DNA from: Dehalococcoidia bacterium
GTDB lineage: Bacteria > Chloroflexota > Dehalococcoidia > UBA2979
Length of the DNA stretch: 10,925 bases
Assembly (NCBI GenBank): GCA_018700215.1
Contig: JABIST010000436.1
Coordinates: 1-10,925 of the forward strand
Direction: 5' to 3'
A model generated the notes under the pieces. It was given only the letters and a program-made list of their open reading frames with translations, was not told the origin of the DNA and did not search any database. The translations under genes and the position numbers were made by a program. Shown here piece by piece: positions 1 through 6,074 of the stretch. Positions within the stretch are counted from its first letter, which is position 1; every line of letters starts with the position of its first letter.

Positions 1-1
1 C

Positions 2-73
2 TGCTGCCACAGGCCGCCGCCCGGCGGTGCTGCCGCGGCGTTACCTGGATGCTCGCGCGGAGGCGAAACGTGA
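2..73 (+). other. Open frame at window edge ending in a GTGA overlap (possible 3' end of an upstream gene)
   Basis: One frame is open from base 2 and stops at TGA 71-73. That stop overlaps the GTG start of the lipoprotein at 70 as GTGA, an arrangement common between genes of one operon. If real, these would be the last 23 codons of an upstream gene. The short peptide is rich in Pro, Ala, Gly and Cys and matches no family I know. The other two plus frames are also open here, so the overlap may be chance. Confidence 0.2.
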
Positions 74-1131
74 CGCACAAGCCCTGGCTCATCGTTCTCT
101 CGCTCATCGCAGCGCTCGCCGTTGGCTGTGGTTACACGTCGTCGTCCGCCGCCGATGCCTCGCCAGCTGCTACCGACACATCCACTGCGACCGCCACCAC
201 CGAAGTCACTGCAACGCCGGAACCCACGGCCACACCCATCGTCTTCCATTCGATTCGCGAGACGCCCGAGCGCCAGCTCCTGATCGCCGCGACCGCCAAC
301 ACCACCGAACTCCCCGCCTACCGCTTCGAGTCAGAACTCACCATCAGCCGCCTCGCCACCCTCCCGGTCAACGTCCCCTCGGTCTCCTTCACCATCACCG
401 GAGCCGTCGACTCGATCGCCGATCGCACTGAATTGACGTTCGACTTCAGCGACCTGATCGCCGCGCTCGCCAGTGGAGCTGGCGATGAGCAGGCGGTAGG
501 CATCCTCGAAGCAATCTTCGGAACCGAGCCGCTCGAGTTCCGACACATCGATGGCATCGCCTACCTCAGTGGCCCCCTCATCCACGCACTGATCGACGTC
601 CCCACAAACTGGATCAGCTTCCCCGCCGAACTGGACCAGAGTGCGCGGTCCATCGGCTCACTCAGCTTCGGCCAGTTCAACTCGCAGCAAGACATCCTCG
701 CCCTCCTTGATCAGGTCTACGGCGTCGACGAGATCGGCAGCGAGGATCTGCGCGGCATCGCCACCACCCACTACAGCGGCGTCATCAGCCTCGCCACGCT
801 GCTCACCCACCTGCACCCAGATGAACTCACCCAGATCGAAGCGGACCTCGACATCACCCTCGCTGAACACCTCGGCGACACCCCGCTCGACATCTGGATC
901 GACGACGAAGGCATCATCCGCCGCATCCTCCTCGTCACCGACTTCTCCAACTACGGCGGCGTCGGCCGCTACACCGAAGAAGCCGTCGGCGCGATCACAC
1001 TCCGCCACGAGATCTACGACATCGGCGAAGCGATCCTGATCGAATACCCGCCGTTCTACGACATCACCCCGGTCAACGACACCTTCCTCGAGGGTGCCGC
1101 CGCCCTCGGCAGCGAAGCCCCCGCCAGCTAG
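70..1131 (+). CDS. Secreted lipoprotein, LppX/LprAFG- or LolA-like fold suspected
   Basis: A predicted lipid-anchored extracytoplasmic protein of 353 residues; its ligand is unknown. I chose GTG at 70 rather than ATG at 49 because GGAGG (59-63) lies six bases upstream of it and it gives a clean lipoprotein signal peptide: T-H-K charged start, a hydrophobic stretch at residues 6-18, and lipobox AVGC with the lipidated Cys at residue 20. Residues 22-57 are a low-complexity Ala/Ser/Thr/Pro linker, as in surface lipoproteins. From about residue 80 the pattern of amphipathic beta-strands (YRFESELTISRL, a middle segment with HYSGVISL, then LDIWIDDEGIIRRI near 273-286) recalls LppX/LprAFG and LolA-type proteins that hold lipids in a half-barrel. 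This fold call rests on pattern only. The gene converges on the TetR gene; no operon partner is visible in the window. Confidence 0.8.
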   Translation: MTHKPWLIVLSLIAALAVGCGYTSSSAADASPAATDTSTATATTEVTATPEPTATPIVFHSIRETPERQLLIAATANTTELPAYRFESELTISRLATLPVNVPSVSFTITGAVDSIADRTELTFDFSDLIAALASGAGDEQAVGILEAIFGTEPLEFRHIDGIAYLSGPLIHALIDVPTNWISFPAELDQSARSIGSLSFGQFNSQQDILALLDQVYGVDEIGSEDLRGIATTHYSGVISLATLLTHLHPDELTQIEADLDITLAEHLGDTPLDIWIDDEGIIRRILLVTDFSNYGGVGRYTEEAVGAITLRHEIYDIGEAILIEYPPFYDITPVNDTFLEGAAALGSEAPAS

Positions 1132-1137
1132 CCCCTC

Positions 1138-1152
1138 CGCGCTGCGAGCGCG
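1138..1152. terminator. GC-rich hairpin between convergent genes
   Basis: CGCGCT (1138-1143) and AGCGCG (1147-1152) form a perfect six-base-pair stem around the loop GCG, within the 23 bases separating two convergent stop codons. The symmetric position suits a bidirectional terminator. No T-run follows on either strand, so any intrinsic termination would be weak or would rely on other factors. Confidence 0.45.
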
Positions 1153-1154
1153 AT

Positions 1155-1715
1155 CTAGGCCGTCCGCGTCAGCTCCTGAAACATCTCGTCCATCTGCGCC
1201 GCCGAGTACGGCATCCCGTTCTCCAGCCACCACGTAGCGAACGCCATCAGCGACCCGGCCAGGAATCCAGCTCGCGCATCCACTGGCACCGCGTGACGCT
1301 CACCCTGCCGCTCACGCCGCCTCAGCTCCTCGCCAATGTGCTCCAGCAGCGCCGAGTGAACCGCCTCCTCCGCCAGCGCGATCCCCCGACTCCCGATCAT
1401 CGCCCGGAACTCCTCGTGATGCTCCGCGATGTGTTCGAACAGCGGCAGGCTGGCAACCACCGATTCGGTGAGCGCGCGGTCCGAGCCCAGCGCCCATCCC
1501 ATCTGCTCCTGCAGCGGTCCGAGCTGACTCATCATCAGATCGTCCTTGGTGTCGTAATGCGCATAGAACGTCGAACGCCCCACATCGGCGCGGTCGATCA
1601 GGTCCTGCACAGTGACCCGGTCATAGCCCTTCTCCACGATCAGCTCGTTCAGCGCGTCTTTCAGCCGCTGCTTCGTCCGTCGAACGCGCCGGTCTTCCGT
1701 CGCCTGCTCCGCCAT
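1155..1715 (-). CDS. TetR-family transcriptional regulator
   Basis: A 186-residue DNA-binding regulator, normal length for TetR proteins. Residues 12-60 form the TetR_N domain: a first helix (RTKQRLKDALNELIVEKG), then the helix-turn-helix with VTVQDLIDRADVGRSTFY and the usual tail YAHYDTKDDL. The C-terminal ligand/dimer half includes LPLFEHIAEHHEEFRAMIG (90-108), resembling the TetR_C_8 type; its ligand cannot be predicted. The start is ATG at 1715, preceded by GGGAG at five bases' spacing. A GTG eight codons further upstream (1739) is in frame but lacks such a site and would run into an inverted repeat. The gene is divergent from the ABC exporter operon, and palindromes in the shared region suggest that it represses the exporter and itself. 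It converges on the lipoprotein gene. The family call is firm; the target is inferred. Confidence 0.93.
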   Translation of the reverse strand: MAEQATEDRRVRRTKQRLKDALNELIVEKGYDRVTVQDLIDRADVGRSTFYAHYDTKDDLMMSQLGPLQEQMGWALGSDRALTESVVASLPLFEHIAEHHEEFRAMIGSRGIALAEEAVHSALLEHIGEELRRRERQGERHAVPVDARAGFLAGSLMAFATWWLENGMPYSAAQMDEMFQELTRTA

Positions 1716-1731
1716 GCCTGCTCCCGATGTC

Positions 1732-1757
1732 CTGAACACTCCGCGGGCTCTGTTCAG
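1732..1757. promoter_or_regulatory. Inverted repeat CTGAACA-N12-TGTTCAG, candidate operator of the TetR gene
   Basis: Perfect seven-base arms at 1732-1738 and 1751-1757 flank a 12-base spacer that contains CCGCGG. The repeat starts 17 bases upstream of the regulator's ATG, next to its ribosome binding site, so bound protein would block the regulator's own transcription. The GAACA half-element occurs again at 1820-1824 in the larger palindrome. Confidence 0.4.
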
Positions 1758-1815
1758 TAACGAACGATCCGCCGAATTCGCTCTTCTCGACCCGCGCCGA
1801 TTCCCGCATGCTGTT

Positions 1816-1836
1816 TATCGAACACATTGTCCGATA
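1816..1836. promoter_or_regulatory. 21-bp imperfect palindrome, candidate TetR operator
   Basis: The site is centred on A1826. Outer arms TATCG (1816-1820) and CGATA (1832-1836) pair perfectly, and ACA (1822-1824) pairs with TGT (1828-1830), so 8 of 10 possible pairs match. Size and symmetry are typical of a TetR dimer site. It lies in the middle of the 179-bp divergent region between the regulator and the ABC operon, 59 bases before the ATPase start. I could not identify the -10/-35 elements it would block. Confidence 0.5.
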
Positions 1837-1851
1837 TCGAACTCAGTGTCC
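1816..1851. repeat. Tandem 17-bp direct repeat overlapping the palindrome
   Basis: Bases 1816-1832 recur at 1835-1851 with two mismatches (TATCGAAC, then A or T, CA, then T or G, TGTCC), a 19-base period. The second copy lacks the CGATA half, so only the first is a full palindrome. Two turns of helix between copies would place two regulator dimers on nearly the same face of the DNA. Confidence 0.5.
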
Positions 1852-1894
1852 TGCTTTCCCAGGCCGATTGCAAACGAAGGTCCGAGGTCTCAGC

Positions 1895-2635
1895 GTGACA
1901 GCTTCCACTTCCTCCCACACCGGCTCAATCAACCTCACCAACGCCACGAGGGCGTACGACACCGCCGGTGCCCCCTTCCTCGCCGTCCAGCAAGTCGACC
2001 TCGAAATCCCCGCCGGCCAATTCGTCGCCATCGCCGGCAAGTCCGGCAGCGGCAAGTCCACGCTGCTCAACCTGATCGCCGGGATCGATCGCCCCACCTC
2101 CGGCGCCGTCCACATCGGCGGTGTCGACCTCGCACCGCTCAGCGAGGACCAGCTCGCCGCCTGGCGTGGGCGCAACGTCGGCGTCGTCTTCCAGTTCCAC
2201 CAGCTCATGCCCGCGCTCACCGTCGCCGAGAACGTCATGCTCCCCATGGACTTCTGCGGCGTGTACCCCTCCTCAGAGCGCCGCCGCATCGCAGACCAAC
2301 TGCTCGCGCTCGTCGGCATCCAGGATCAGGCTCACAAATTCCCCGCCGCCCTCTCCGGCGGCCAACGCCAACGCGCCGCCATCGCCCGAGCGCTCGCCAA
2401 CGACCCGCCCATCCTCGTCGCCGACGAGCCCACCGGCAGCCTCGATTCCCAGGCCGCCGAGGTGGTGATCGACCTGCTCCGCGCCCAATCCGCCGCCGGC
2501 AAGACCGTCGTCATCGTCACCCACGACCGCGACATCGCCGCCGTCGCGGACCGCGTCATCACCATCGCCGACGGTCAGATCGCCGAGGACACAGCGCCCA
2601 CCGCCTGGGTTCCGATCGAGGCCACCGGTGCCTAG
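1895..2635 (+). CDS. ABC transporter ATP-binding protein, MacB/LolD type
   Basis: A 246-residue cytoplasmic ATPase that would power the adjacent permease. All catalytic motifs are present: Walker A GKSGSGKST (48-56), Q-loop Gln100 in VFQFHQLMPALTVAENV, signature LSGGQ (153-157), Walker B ILVADEP (173-179) with catalytic Glu178, D-loop SLD and switch His210. The Q-loop context and the length are typical of the LolD/MacB/FtsE group, which works with FtsX-fold permeases in mechanotransmission or export rather than nutrient uptake. I chose GTG at 1895 because GAGG (1884-1887) lies seven bases upstream. An in-frame ATG at 1808 would add 29 residues foreign to the family, begins before the palindromic operator and has no ribosome binding site. 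The gene overlaps the permease by eight bases, so the two are co-transcribed and probably translationally coupled. Confidence 0.95.
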   Translation: MTASTSSHTGSINLTNATRAYDTAGAPFLAVQQVDLEIPAGQFVAIAGKSGSGKSTLLNLIAGIDRPTSGAVHIGGVDLAPLSEDQLAAWRGRNVGVVFQFHQLMPALTVAENVMLPMDFCGVYPSSERRRIADQLLALVGIQDQAHKFPAALSGGQRQRAAIARALANDPPILVADEPTGSLDSQAAEVVIDLLRAQSAAGKTVVIVTHDRDIAAVADRVITIADGQIAEDTAPTAWVPIEATGA

Positions 2636-5015
2636 CGCAAGCATCCGTCAGTTCGCCGCCCCTCGTTGGCGCAAGACGCTGCGCGATCTCACCGCCTCCA
2701 AAGGTCGAAGCCTGCTCGTCGTCGCTGCAATCGCGGTCGGCGTCTTCGCGATCGGCTCGGTGCTCGCCTCCTACTCGATCCTCACGCGCGAGATGGACGC
2801 CAGCTACCTCGCGACGAACCCCGCCTCCGCCGTACTCACCCTCGACGAGGTCAGCGACGAACTCGTCGCCGCCGTCATCCAGCGTCCCGAGTTCGAGACT
2901 GCCGAGGCACGTCGCGAACTTTCGCTTCGCATCGACAACGGAGACGGCGAGCTGCGCGACATGCGCCTGATCGTCGTCCGCAACTTCGACGCGATCCGCG
3001 TCGCCCGTGTCACCTCCGAGGACGGCGCCTGGCCACCAGCCTCCGACGAGATCCTGATCGAACGCGCCGCGCTCATCGAGGTCGGTGTCCGCACCGGCGA
3101 CCGTGTCACGCTGGTGGCAGCCGAAGGCGGCACCGCTACCTTCACCGTCGCCGGCACCGCCTACGATCCCGGCCAGACCCCCGCCTGGATCGAGGGTCGC
3201 GGCCTCGGCTACGTCACGCCTGCCGGACTCGCCCGGCTCGGCCTCGCGCCCACGCTCGATCAACTCCTCGTCGTCGCCACCGACTCGAGAGCCAGCATCG
3301 AGCAGCTGCGCTTGCTCGCGCGCGACCTCGCCACAGATCTCGAAGCGCAAGGCATCTCGGTCCGCCAGGTCGACGTCCCGACACCCGGCGAGCACCCCAA
3401 CAGCGAAGTCATGGGCACGCTGCTGTTCCTGCTCGGAGCCTTCGGCGTGCTCGCACTCGTGCTCAGCGCATTGCTCGTCTCCACCGTCGTCGCCGCGCTC
3501 GTGGGCCGCGAGCTGCAGCAGATCGCGATCATGAAGACCATCGGCGGCCGCACGCGGCAGATCGCGGCGATCTACCTCGCGGGTGTCGTCGCACTCGGTG
3601 CCGTCGCGCTCGTCGTCGGGCTGCCGCTTGGCATCATGGCGGGCCGCACCTACGCCAGCTTCATCGCCGGCCGCCTCAACTTCGATATCGCCAGCTACCG
3701 CGTCGACTACTGGGTCTACCTGCTGCAGATCGCGGCCGCCCTGCTCGTCCCGGCGCTCGCTGCCCTGCTCCCCGTCCTCCGAGGCAGCCGCATCACTGTC
3801 CATGATGGCCTCGATGAGATCCCGGCGGCCGACGCCACCGCGTCCCCGGCGGCCATCCGCCTGCTCGCCCGCCTGGGAGGACTCCCTCGCCCGGTCCTGC
3901 TCGGCCTCCGCAACGCCGTCCGTCGCCAGGGACGCCTCGCGCTCACGGTCCTGTCGCTCGCGTTCGGTGGCGCCGTCTTCATGGTCGCCCTCAATGTCGG
4001 CGCCGGCTGGAACCGTACGATCGATACCGAGTTCGACTCTCGCGGATTTGATGTCCAACTCCAGCTCACACCGTCCGAGGACACCCCGACGCTCAGCGCC
4101 TCCGACCTCCCCGGCGCCGCAACCCTCGAACTGTGGCGCTCAACCGAAGCCACGCTCAGCGACGACAGCAGCGTCGATGGCCCTCCCCTCGTCCTGCTCG
4201 CGCCGCCTGCAGGCTCCTCGATGGCTCGCTATCCGCTGATCGAGGGACGGCGACTGCTCCCCGGCGATACCAACGCGATCGTGATCAACCACGGCCTCGT
4301 CGAGACCCGCCCCGACACTGCCGTCGGCAGTGCGCTCACGGCCAACATCGGCGGCCGCGATGCGTCCTTCGAGGTCGTCGGCATCGTCCGCCAGATCGCG
4401 GACCGCGGCATCGGCTACGTCAGCAGCACGCGCCTCGACGAACTGGCCACCGCAACCACCCTCGTGCTGGTCGATGCCGCCTTCGAAGTCGGCTCGCTCG
4501 ACGAGCTGGCACGCAGCGCTGAGCGAGCCCTCGCCGTCGAGGGGTTCGAGCTGGCCGCGGCCAGCGCCGCCGACGATGAGCGCCAGGTCTACGACGACCA
4601 CTGGATCTTGATCGTTGGAATGCTGATGGCGATGGCAGTCCTCGTCGCAGCCGTGGGCGGCATCGGCATGGCCTCCACCATGAGCCTCAACGTCATCGAA
4701 CGCCGCCGCGAGATCGGCGTGATGCGCGCCGTCGGTGCCGGCACCTGGACCGTGCTCCAGGTCGTGCTTGTCGAAGGATTACTGGTTGGCGCCCTGAGCT
4801 GGCTCGTCGCCGTCGCGCTCTCGGTCCCGCTGACGCTGCTCGTCGGCAACGTCATCGGCAATCTGCTGATCCAGACACCGCTCGAACTCTCGCTCTCCCC
4901 CGCGGCCATCGCCATCTGGCTCGCCATCGTCACCGTCGTCGCCAGCATCGCCAGCGCGATCCCCGCGCTCGAAGCGTCCGAACTGCCCGTCCACCAGGTG
5001 CTCGCCTACGAGTAG
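2628..5015 (+). CDS. FtsX-fold ABC transporter permease with two MacB-like halves
   Basis: A 795-residue membrane protein partnering the preceding ATPase. Predicted membrane helices lie near 28-50, 263-290, 314-338, 362-386, 436-458, 658-683, 710-738 and 758-780. Helix 1, a large outer domain (51-260) and helices 2-4 make one half; helix 5, a second outer domain (460-655) and helices 6-8 make the other. Each half ends in an FtsX domain with the cytoplasmic coupling segment: IMKTIGGRTRQI (301-312) and REIGVMRAVGAGTW (695-707). MacB and LolC/E chains carry one such half and dimerise; here both are fused, as in many Gram-positive-type and Chloroflexota exporters. The start is GTG at 2628, with GAGG (2618-2621) six bases upstream inside the ATPase gene. 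The substrate is unknown: lipids, peptides or drugs are all possible. The divergent TetR regulator favours induction by a small molecule. Confidence 0.93.
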   Translation: MPSASIRQFAAPRWRKTLRDLTASKGRSLLVVAAIAVGVFAIGSVLASYSILTREMDASYLATNPASAVLTLDEVSDELVAAVIQRPEFETAEARRELSLRIDNGDGELRDMRLIVVRNFDAIRVARVTSEDGAWPPASDEILIERAALIEVGVRTGDRVTLVAAEGGTATFTVAGTAYDPGQTPAWIEGRGLGYVTPAGLARLGLAPTLDQLLVVATDSRASIEQLRLLARDLATDLEAQGISVRQVDVPTPGEHPNSEVMGTLLFLLGAFGVLALVLSALLVSTVVAALVGRELQQIAIMKTIGGRTRQIAAIYLAGVVALGAVALVVGLPLGIMAGRTYASFIAGRLNFDIASYRVDYWVYLLQIAAALLVPALAALLPVLRGSRITVHDGLDEIPAADATASPAAIRLLARLGGLPRPVLLGLRNAVRRQGRLALTVLSLAFGGAVFMVALNVGAGWNRTIDTEFDSRGFDVQLQLTPSEDTPTLSASDLPGAATLELWRSTEATLSDDSSVDGPPLVLLAPPAGSSMARYPLIEGRRLLPGDTNAIVINHGLVETRPDTAVGSALTANIGGRDASFEVVGIVRQIADRGIGYVSSTRLDELATATTLVLVDAAFEVGSLDELARSAERALAVEGFELAAASAADDERQVYDDHWILIVGMLMAMAVLVAAVGGIGMASTMSLNVIERRREIGVMRAVGAGTWTVLQVVLVEGLLVGALSWLVAVALSVPLTLLVGNVIGNLLIQTPLELSLSPAAIAIWLAIVTVVASIASAIPALEASELPVHQVLAYE

Positions 5016-5020
5016 GAGTT

Positions 5021-5036
5021 CTGGTGTCGGAACCAG
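5021..5036 (+). terminator. Weak hairpin after the ABC operon
   Basis: CTGGT (5021-5025) and ACCAG (5032-5036) form a five-base-pair stem with a six-base loop, six bases after the permease stop. No T-run follows, so it may only attenuate transcription and let some read through into the small ORFs at 5077. Confidence 0.3.
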
Positions 5037-5076
5037 TTGTAGTGGGGCGCGACGCGCCTCGGGAAAGGAACAATCA

Positions 5077-5184
5077 ATGAGCAAGGCAAGGGTCATGCGC
5101 TACTCGGTCCTCAGTCTGATGATCGTCGGAGGGGCGGCAGGAGCAATCGCGCTGGTCGCGACCTTCGTCGCGATGCACGCGTAA
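5077..5184 (+). CDS. Small single-span membrane protein, 35 residues
   Basis: I do not recognise this gene. It encodes 35 residues with a basic start (Lys3, Arg5, Arg8) and one hydrophobic segment from about residue 9 to 33 (SVLSLMIVGGAAGAIALVAT within it), so one membrane helix with the N-terminus inside is likely. The start is supported by AAGGAA (5065-5070) six bases before ATG 5077. The TAA stop overlaps the next ATG as TAATG (5182-5186), typical of translational coupling. It lies 61 bases after the ABC permease on the same strand and could be read through from that operon; a role as a small subunit of the exporter is possible but unproven. There is no homology evidence, so it could also be a fortuitous ORF. 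Confidence 0.6.
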   Translation: MSKARVMRYSVLSLMIVGGAAGAIALVATFVAMHA

Positions 5185-5363
5185 TGGCGGGCACACCATC
5201 GGGAGCGGAACAGCCCCGCGGTAGCCAAATGGCATTGCTGAAACGCCTCATCCCCAGCCGCTGGCGCGAACGCTGGGCGCTCGGTGCCGTGCTCTTCATG
5301 GCCGCCCACGTAGCGGTGCCCGCCGTGATCGCCCTCGTCGCCTACGTCGCGCTCCGGCTCTGA
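5184..5363 (+). CDS. Small single-span membrane protein, 59 residues, coupled to the preceding ORF
   Basis: I do not recognise this gene. It encodes 59 residues: a polar start, a basic stretch KRLIPSRWRERW (20-31) that would face the cytoplasm, then one hydrophobic segment from about 32 to 57 ending two residues before the stop. That is the pattern of a C-terminal tail-anchored or single-span protein. ATG 5184 shares its A with the TAA of the 35-residue ORF, so ribosomes ending there could restart. An internal Met16 (5229) is a weaker alternative start. The shared design (basic face plus one helix, Ala/Val rich) suggests that the two products act together in the membrane, perhaps with the ABC permease upstream; that is inference. 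Confidence 0.6.
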   Translation: MAGTPSGAEQPRGSQMALLKRLIPSRWRERWALGAVLFMAAHVAVPAVIALVAYVALRL

Positions 5364-5387
5364 CCGGGGAGCAACGATCCCTGACGC

Positions 5388-5417
5388 TTGGTCGCCCCGT
5401 CTGATCACCGTTACGCT
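5388..5417 (+). promoter_or_regulatory. Candidate promoter for the 212-residue gene
   Basis: TTGGTC (5388-5393) and TACGCT (5412-5417) are separated by 18 bases and resemble -35 and -10 elements (the -10 fits TANNNT). Transcription would then start near 5424, just ahead of the ribosome binding site of the gene at 5436. The octamer TACGCTCC recurs upstream of the small ORF at 8231. Confidence 0.35.
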
Positions 5418-5430
5418 CCTCACGAGGAGC
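5415..5430 (+). promoter_or_regulatory. Hairpin enclosing the ribosome binding site of the 5436 gene
   Basis: GCTCCT (5415-5420) and AGGAGC (5425-5430) form a perfect six-base-pair stem with a CACG loop. The right arm contains the Shine-Dalgarno sequence GAGGAG (5424-5429), six bases before ATG 5436, so in an RNA containing both arms the site would be masked. The left arm overlaps the candidate -10 element and would be missing from RNA begun near 5424. Confidence 0.45.
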
Positions 5431-5435
5431 ATTCG

Positions 5436-6074
5436 ATGACCAACGAGGGCGGTCTCGCCGACGATCTCGCGTTCCTGCGTAGCTATGACGACGCCACGTT
5501 GCGTCGCATCGAGGTCGTCTCGGACGCCCTCCTCGAACGCATCTTTCGCGCCGAGGCCAGCCAGCGTGCCCTGCTCGCGGCCAGGCTGCTCGGCGAGCTG
5601 AGCGAGGCAGCACAACGCCTCGCCGCCGTCTGCAACGCACTCCGCGATCGCAGCCGTCCCGTCGCCCGAGCGCTGCTCGCCCCGCTCCCAAACGCCGACG
5701 AATGGATCACCTTCAGCGAGGCGGTCTTCGAGGCACATCCGGAGGAGCTGGTCCGCGCGATGGTGCTCGACGAACGCGCAATCGACAGTGCCGACGAGCT
5801 GGCGCAGCTCCCGAACCTCGCTCGTCACGCCGCCGTGATCCGCGTCCACGAGGGCGGCCCGCCCACCACGCTGCTCGAAGCCGGCGACAGCCCCGCGCTC
5901 CGCCTCGTCGGCCGTGACCGCACCGGCGAACCGGCCGAGCTGCGACTCGCACTGACCGAGGCACGCGTCACCGCGTTCGCGGACGCCACCGGTCAGCTCG
6001 TCACGCTGGCCCGCGATTTCCTGATGACCCACATCGAACTGCGTGAAGAGACGCTCGAGCGTCACACCGACTAG
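5436..6074 (+). CDS. Hypothetical soluble protein, 212 residues
   Basis: I do not recognise a family. The product is acidic, has no signal peptide or membrane helix, and should be cytoplasmic. Residues 6-125 look almost wholly alpha-helical with Leu/Ala-rich amphipathic stretches (RALLAARLLGELSEAAQRL near 44-62). Residues 131-175 look like beta-strands (HAAVIRVHEG, LRLVGR, PAELRLALTEA), followed by a final helix to the C-terminus. There is one cysteine (Cys66) and no obvious catalytic or metal motif. ATG 5436 has a strong Shine-Dalgarno at six bases; an in-frame GTG at 5388 would begin before the promoter-like elements. Steady G/C third positions across the frame support real coding. It follows the small membrane ORFs by 72 bases and shares a CTAG stop overlap with the hydrolase on the other strand. 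Confidence 0.8.
   Translation: MTNEGGLADDLAFLRSYDDATLRRIEVVSDALLERIFRAEASQRALLAARLLGELSEAAQRLAAVCNALRDRSRPVARALLAPLPNADEWITFSEAVFEAHPEELVRAMVLDERAIDSADELAQLPNLARHAAVIRVHEGGPPTTLLEAGDSPALRLVGRDRTGEPAELRLALTEARVTAFADATGQLVTLARDFLMTHIELREETLERHTD

Noticed and set aside
27..431. A 134-codon frame over the lipoprotein N-terminus
   Set aside because: Arg/His-rich shadow of the lipoprotein frame with no signal peptide or ribosome binding site.
1716..1739. Eight-codon longer start (GTG) for the TetR protein
   Set aside because: No ribosome binding site before it, whereas ATG 1715 has GGGAG at five bases.
1808..1894. Upstream ATG for the ABC ATPase
   Set aside because: It would add 29 residues not found in the family, has no Shine-Dalgarno, and its coding region would span the palindromic operator; GTG 1895 is better placed.
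1714..2970. A 418-codon plus-strand frame overlapping the ATPase and permease starts
   Set aside because: Its translation is an Arg/Pro/His/Ser-rich out-of-frame product; the true frames show complete ABC motifs.
2559..4058. A 499-codon open frame on the minus strand opposite the ABC permease, and similar long antisense frames at 5100-6065, 6990-8261 and 10020-10883
   Set aside because: High GC and G/C-ending codons on the sense strand remove stops from the opposite strand. The translations are monotonous Asp/Glu/Gly/Arg/Ala mixtures without motifs, while the sense frames carry clear protein families.
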